From contig NC_088112.1 of assembly GCF_036370855.1 (NCBI RefSeq), positions 14,252,469 through 14,316,468 on the forward strand: DNA of 64,000 nucleotides, written 5' to 3'. The DNA is from Dromaius novaehollandiae (taxonomy: Eukaryota > Chordata > Aves > Casuariiformes > Dromaiidae). Positions 59,501 to 64,000 of the stretch are shown piece after piece. The notes beneath the pieces were generated by a model. That model had not been told where the DNA came from. It made no database searches and worked only from the letters and a program-made list of their open reading frames with translations. The position numbers and the translations under genes were made by a program. How positions within the stretch are numbered: the stretch's first letter is position 1; the number at the start of each line of letters is the position of its first letter.

Positions 59501-60948
59501 AGGCCTCTGTTAAAAACAATTTAATTCACACAAACCCTCTGAGGACAGACATGCCCAACTGCTGCTGCTTGTGGAGCACCAGAGTGCTCCATTACGTTCA
59601 GTGATTGCTTTGGGTTTTGCAGTAGACAAACGTCCTCTAATTTTAAAATATTCTGAATTTAACGTGCTAGATAGACTGCTGCCTTACAAAGCATAAGAAC
59701 ATGAGAGCTGATCCACTGGGTCAGAGCAATGATCCATTTGGCCAAGCAATTGTAGCAAAAAATGATGCTATATAGAGAGTGCACACAAGCTGGCCCTTTC
59801 GGTGGTCCCTTCCGCTTGTATACCCACAGCTTCCAGAACTACTGTATAAGGGATGTTAAAGGGAATATGCCAGCCTGTTCCCTTTAGCATCTGTTTATAG
59901 ACCTGTTGTCCATGAATGTGTTTAATCCATCACTAAAGCTGCTGATATCGACCCCTCCACAACCTCCTGTGGTAAAAAGTTCCAGGAGTTCACTATGTGC
60001 TGTGTAAAGATTTACCTTCTTTTATCTGTTTTAAACCTATCTCTTGCTATTTCCACTGAGTGCACCCTGATTCTGACTTTGTAGGAGCTGGTAAACAACA
60101 GCTCTGAGTTCAACTTATGTATTGCCTTCCTGATGTGAACTTTGATTCCAACCATCTCAACCTTCTCCTCTCCTAAATGAAGAGTCCTGGGCTTTTCAGT
60201 CTCTCCTCACAACGCTGCTGCTCCATCCCCTTAATGATTTTACCTGCCCTTCTCTGAATATCCTGTAACTCCACTATGTCCTTGAGATGCAGTGACCAGA
60301 ACAGCACACATGGTGTGATGTCGGTGCACCTACATTTTAAATAACAGCAAAATGACACATAACAAATCTCTTGCTCTTAACACCCTTCCTGATGACGCCC
60401 AACATTGCTGGCCTGTCTGGCTGCCCTGTGCTGTGAGCGGATGATTTCGGAGAACTGTCAACTGTAACTGAGATCTTTCCTGAGCTGCGACTGCTGGGTC
60501 AGAGCATCATGAGGTTTCAGGGAAAGATGGCAGCAGAGGGGCCTGAACAGGAAAGCGCTTTCTGATTGACAATGCCTTCAGACCAGCTTCAACTAGTCGT
60601 GAAACCTGATGAGGGACCGACACCCCCACACACCTATTTTAGAAGTGCACCAATTTGTGCACATGCAGCCTTGGGAGCAAACAAGCAACAGCCTGCCTAT
60701 TCAGGAAGGCAAATTTTACCATTGAGGAGGGTCTTCTCTGAGAGCTGTACATCCCAAGCTCCATCACAGCCTTTCTGCAAGGGAAATAATGTCTAACACA
60801 AACAGTGGAAGCTGCTCAGCACCAGTCTGCTTCCCCAGCCCCACACTTGAGACCTACGTGCAATTTTTCTTTTAGCAGCAAACTTCGTTCTATCCAGCTG
60901 CTGTTTTGTTCTTTTCTTTTGCAATCCACTCTCTTCCTTTGACTCCTG
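32561..60948 (-). CDS. UIMC1: BRCA1-A complex subunit RAP80 (UIMC1), 5' end outside window
   Basis: RAP80 binds K63-linked ubiquitin at DNA breaks and brings the BRCA1-A complex (Abraxas, BRCC36) there. Eleven phase-consistent exons give 762 residues plus stop. Seen: a basic stretch (AAKRKIAQ), two ubiquitin-interacting motifs ([18 protein letters not shown] and [11 protein letters not shown]) joined by a Glu run, a 388-codon exon with the Abraxas-interacting region ([20 protein letters not shown]), two C2HC zinc fingers (CPLCDQGF...HAMYC and CYLCKSL...HVDSC), and a basic C-terminus ending RRRKRKF. The first coding exon (about 48 residues in human, including the SUMO-interacting motif) is not found up to base 64,000. 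The full protein should be about 810 residues versus 719 in human, mostly from the large central exon. Confidence 0.96.
33577..42721 (-). other. UIMC1: UIMC1 introns between the zinc-finger and C-terminal exons
   Basis: Three introns (33577-35362, 35484-37039, 37119-42721), interrupted by exons at 35363-35483 and 37040-37118. The sequence is AT-richer than the UNC5A/HK3 side. I see no second gene, no recognisable transposon and no tandem repeat of note. Confidence 0.7.
42722..42875 (-). other. UIMC1: UIMC1 first C2HC zinc-finger exon
   Basis: Encodes [21 protein letters not shown] with the four metal ligands C-x2-C...H-x3-C intact. The second finger is in the exon at 35363-35483 (CYLCKSL...HVDSC). 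The two are separated by the 79-nt exon at 37040-37118. Confidence 0.92.
42876..49850 (-). other. UIMC1: UIMC1 introns between the zinc finger and the 65-nt exon
   Basis: Introns 42876-46176, 46257-47210 and 47300-49850. Unremarkable mixed sequence. A stretch near 44040-44110 resembles the core of old tRNA-derived SINEs only loosely and is not called. Confidence 0.6.
49975..50395 (-). mobile_element. Old CR1 LINE fragment
   Basis: The + strand reads like the antisense of an ancient reptilian CR1: GCCTCCACTACTCCTTTTGG, CCTGGTATCTACCCTGATGTG and TTTCTGCTGAGCTAAACAAC. No intact frame. Lies 60 bp upstream of a UIMC1 exon. Confidence 0.65.
50420..50960 (-). mobile_element. Old CR1/L3-type LINE ORF2 fragment
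   Basis: Antisense words of the LINE reverse-transcriptase region: AAACAGATTAACCTGAACAA, GGTAAATCCATGTGC and TGAGGTCAGGCTAACCTGCC. It probably belongs to the same insertion as, or a near neighbour of, the fragment at 49975-50395. Confidence 0.6.
53569..54732 (-). other. UIMC1: UIMC1 large central exon with Abraxas-interacting region
   Basis: 1164 nt, 388 codons. The N-terminal two thirds is low-conservation, Ser/Pro/Glu-rich sequence. The conserved core at about 53835-53965 (WGIPFC...[21 protein letters not shown]) is the part that binds Abraxas. The exon ends [10 protein letters not shown], matching mammalian EEEPTTSHGQ. Confidence 0.93.
55065..55189 (-). other. UIMC1: UIMC1 tandem-UIM exon
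   Basis: One 125-nt exon holds both ubiquitin-interacting motifs. The Ala and Ser core positions are intact (ALALKMSEQ and KAIAESLN). The inter-UIM linker, whose length sets K63 selectivity in RAP80, is the same length as in human and keeps the run of Glu. Confidence 0.93.
55190..60857 (-). other. UIMC1: UIMC1 5' intron (5.7 kb)
   Basis: Contains the CR1 fragment at 59690-60490 and a poly-A run at about 59369-59380. No other coding or structured element is supported. Confidence 0.7.
59690..60490 (-). mobile_element. CR1 LINE 3' fragment with reverse-transcriptase tail
   Basis: On the minus strand at 60173-60358 a frame encodes a CR1 RT C-terminus signature ([20 protein letters not shown], then [10 protein letters not shown]). 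The + strand carries the familiar antisense 3' region (CATAAGAACATGAGAG, CCACTGGGTCAGAGCAATG). 5'-truncated and strongly diverged, so an old insertion in the UIMC1 intron, same strand as the gene. Confidence 0.85.
60945..60948 (-). other. UIMC1: NAGNAG tandem splice acceptor of a UIMC1 exon
   Basis: The acceptor reads TTGCAGCAG on the minus strand after a long T tract. Splicing at either AG keeps the frame and adds or drops one Gln, giving ESKEESGLQ with or without Gln in front. Confidence 0.7.
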
Positions 60949-63900
60949 CTGCAATAAAAAAAAAAAAATTGTGAGTGCTCACAATATGTAAGAAATACTA
61001 CCAGCCCCCTCCCCCCTGCCACTCTGATACAAACACTGGTTCAATAACAAGCCTCCATTTGTGTGAAATTTGAATTTCAAACATAATTCAAGCACATTCT
61101 GTAACTATTAAAAGCTGTGTGATAAGCATAACGAGCAACAAGAGTTACAGACTGACATAAACATAGAAGTAGGAGAGACAATAGACTTCATGCCAGTCAC
61201 CACCATGAACTGCACCTGCTGCCCATGATTTTAGACAGGATTTGTTTGGCCTTGCTAAACATTGGTATTTGTAAGCATTCAAAACAGAAAAACAACACCT
61301 TTTTGTAACAAAACATCTCACACCTGTAAGCCCGGACTGTTTCTTGCCATACGGCTTCTAGTACCCTGCCCACGCAATTTTAGGGGGCCAAAACTAGAAT
61401 TCTTCTAGCCATTCTTTGAGGATGCAGGCTAATGCATCTTCAGGGCAGGAAGGCCAGCTGTACTAACTTCTAGTGCTGTTCTCTCATTGTATTGCCCTGA
61501 GCATTGCCATAATTGTTTAATTTTTGATGCTTGAATACTTCAGATATTTGTAGTCACATGGCCTCCTGGAGTATTACCCACAAAAACAATCTAAGACCAT
61601 GTTACTTTAAGCACACTGACTTCAACAAGAATGGTCACAGGTTTAATTGGCACACATTTATGCAAGTTGCTGTCCTAATGGCTTAAGTGAGGGTGTACGC
61701 ATTACCAATGGCTGGCACTGGACTCCTTCCAATTTGTCTCTCTAAATCAGGTAGGATTAGAATCAAAAACCGTTTCAGGGAAAAGATACCCACGCCCAGC
61801 TAGAAAGGCGCTTCATATGACTCTGTCTGCAGTTGTGCTTGAGGTTTTTGCAGTCCCACGAGACCCATGGCAAACTGGCTACATGTCGTGCCTTACAGCG
61901 CTTTCAGCCCCTCTGTGCCAAAAGGCAGCCTTCAAGGTGGTGCATGTGGTTTGGACTATTTTAATGTAAATCATTACACAGCATATTTACAAATGTAATC
62001 TATTTTTTCTGTTCGTTGCCCATGTATCTTAATCTATGAAGCCCTTTGGACTGCATCTCTACGCTGAGTTTTGTTCAAGACTATTCAAGTGCTATCTGTA
62101 GACTTTATTAATGTATATATACCACTTGCTCCCTCTTACAGATCATTAATGAGGATGTTAAAACACACACAGCCCTAATATTGATCTTCCTGGCCTCAGC
62201 CTTAGATCTCCCCAGAACCAGCCTCTCTGTTGTTCATCACAAGCCTTTGCTGACAGTCTTGTAGCAGGATTTCAATCCAGGAATGTTACTATCGAGACCA
62301 AATTGAATTACATATCCAACTAAGATTTTGCAAGACACGCTATTAAGTGCTTTCCTGAAACCCTAATACGTTACACCTTTTACATCCCGTAATGTATACT
62401 TCACTCCTCTCTTCTACTGATTTAAGAATCAGCTCACAATAAGGAAGCAATCATGCTTAGCAAGTCATTCTCCCCCCCACACACTCATGATCATTCCTAA
62501 GGGGTTTTTCCTTTGATTGATTCCTTCTCTTCTCCAACCAACCTGGTTTTGGTACCCCATTTCTAAGAGCTGCCCCTTTGTCTCCAAAAGACTGTTTCAC
62601 AGCCAGATTCTCTCTTGCTAGAAGACAGATTCTACCAACTTGTGAGCATGTCTAGCTCAAGCTCCCTTCTCTCCCAGGGCACCTCACCCCCTCCACAGTT
62701 TTCCACAATGCCATTGGTGCTCCTACACCAAATCGTTTACCACTTGCCGACCTGCAAATTGCCCTGCCATGGTTTGCACTGGCATCCCCCATGCTGACTT
62801 TGTGGGTGGCTCATAAGGAAGTGCGGAAGAATCTGTGGGATCACATCCAGATCATGTTGGAATTACATGCTGGAGGACGTTATGCAAAAGCTCTCCCACT
62901 AAACACTATCCAACAGTGCTAAACAGTGCTACTGCTGCTTAAGACGGGGCAATTTAATCCTAGCAGGCTCTGTAAATCCCCAGTTCTTCTCTCTAGGCAT
63001 CAATCTTCCCCTTACCGCTCTTGCACTTGTCAGAAGGTCAACCCTGACACTCATCTGCCGCTCTCTTCCAGGGCACTGATGTGATTTATGAGCACACCGA
63101 ACTTTCCACGGCTACCAACGTTTGGTTTGTGTACACAGACACACATTTACAATATGCAGTACAAGACAGTACAGGGCTCAAACTCCTCTGGGGCTTTGGA
63201 CTAATGGCAAGCCTGGCTCCCAGGAGAACTGCCTGGTTTCCTTGCTCAGTGGAGTACATACCTCTGCTCCCCATGCAGGGTCCTGAAGAATGTCGACATT
63301 TACAACAGTTCCAGGAGCAAAATTATTGCAGGACACGTGTTGTATGAACCTCATACATTTGAGAAAGATGTTTAAATTGCTTAGCAGCATTCTACTGAAC
63401 AGCTACAGTACAGGGAACTGCTGAAGCAAATCCAATTAATCCTGATGGGCCAAAATATACACACACATCTCAATTCCAAGAATTCTTAAATCTTCTTTAT
63501 TTTTAAAACCAGAAAATAAAACATACCTTTTAATTAGGATTTATGGCTGTTTGTACCTCTGCTGGGAGACAGCCCCACAAGCCCCAGAGTGCTCTGCATA
63601 AACGCAGGCATGGATGGTAGTAACAGAAGGGGCCAAGAAAATTCAGAGAAGACAACAGGGCTTGCTCTGTCTGACCCAACCTTTTAATGCTCATCTGTCT
63701 ACAAGGATAATAGGAACTCAGGGGGCCACTCAACCAACTGCCTTTCTAATAAGATCACTAGTCCAAAAATAATCTTAATCAATTAAAATATTCCCAAACT
63801 GCAACCAATGCTCTTAGTTACAAGGTCATCTCCAACACACAACTTCCAGGGGAAACCAATTATTATAGCTGAGGCGAGGTGGGAACTGCGCACCTCTGCT

Positions 63901-64000
63901 CAGTGCCAGCCTGGATAGCGTCTCTCCTCCATTGTCGTCAATTTATAGCATAATGGCCAGAAGGAATCCAAATTTTCTTTCTCTGTGTCACGCTCTGCAG
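60949..64000 (-). other. UIMC1: UIMC1 first in-window intron, upstream exon not reached
   Basis: I searched by eye for the expected N-terminal exon (basic MPRRKKK-like start, FIVISDSD-like SUMO-interacting motif) and found none. Apart from the LINE fragment at 62090-62480 I see nothing to annotate. Confidence 0.6.
62090..62480 (-). mobile_element. Old CR1/L3-type LINE ORF2 fragment
   Basis: Antisense similarity to the L3/CR1 reverse-transcriptase region: AGATCATTAATGAGGATGTTA near the start and ACGCTATTAAGTGCTTTCCTG further on. Highly diverged; family assignment is approximate. Confidence 0.5.

Larger units (their letters stand above)
32561..60948 (-). other. UIMC1: UIMC1 exon map (in-window part)
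   Basis: In transcription order: 60948-60858, 55189-55065, 54732-53569, 49915-49851, 47299-47211, 46256-46177, 42875-42722, 37118-37040, 35483-35363, 33576-33513, 32817-32561 (stop TGA 32563-32561). Lengths 91, 125, 1164, 65, 89, 80, 154, 79, 121, 64 and 257 nt join in frame without a break. Each short exon was accepted because its phase, splice sites and residues match the mammalian order (for example the ISVLTPL...EEEVTVCP and TRRQREAK blocks). Confidence 0.92.

Noticed and set aside
1-64000. tRNA, rRNA, snRNA genes, CRISPR arrays or bacterial features
   Set aside because: No cloverleaf with A and B boxes, no snRNA promoter elements and no spaced direct repeats were seen. The tandem repeats are ordinary vertebrate minisatellites.

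Overview
This is vertebrate nuclear DNA, most likely from a bird (a crocodilian or turtle is not excluded). The evidence is multi-exon genes with GT-AG introns, very compact introns in a GC-rich half, and CR1 LINE remnants as the only transposons recognised. It matches the conserved block that in human lies on 5q35 (UNC5A - HK3 - UIMC1). Species cannot be named from the sequence alone. I see no undescribed biological system. The value is in three well-resolved genes, one half-degenerate enzyme, and a dense set of probable regulatory islands.

Layout. 1-10,640 is GC-rich intergenic DNA upstream of UNC5A with no supportable gene. It carries G-rich simple repeats, minisatellites and short AT-rich islands that stand out from the background. 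10,640-11,250 is the CpG-rich promoter and first coding exon of UNC5A (+). Intron 1 (11,073-19,392) holds two minisatellites and a second series of AT-rich islands. UNC5A exons 2-16 occupy 19,393-24,633. All 16 exons join in phase to an intact 904-residue netrin receptor.

HK3 (-) lies tail-to-tail with UNC5A. Their poly(A) signals are only about 100 bp apart. HK3 has 19 coding exons (30,620 down to 25,136) encoding an intact 931-residue tandem hexokinase. Its C-terminal half keeps the catalytic motifs. Its N-terminal half has lost the phosphate-binding loop and the catalytic Asp. A promoter-like stretch with an RFX X-box and CCAAT boxes lies at about 30.86-30.95 kb, and an AT-rich island at 31.1-31.24 kb.

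UIMC1/RAP80 (-) fills the rest. Eleven exons (60,948 down to 32,561) encode the tandem UIMs, the Abraxas-interacting region, two C2HC zinc fingers and the C-terminus. The first coding exon, expected to carry the SUMO-interacting motif, lies beyond base 64,000. The UIMC1 introns are much more AT-rich than the UNC5A/HK3 half and contain old CR1/L3-type LINE fragments, one with a readable reverse-transcriptase tail.

The three genes have unrelated roles: axon guidance and dependence-receptor signalling, glucose phosphorylation, and recognition of K63-ubiquitin at DNA breaks. Their linkage is ancestral synteny, not an operon-like unit.
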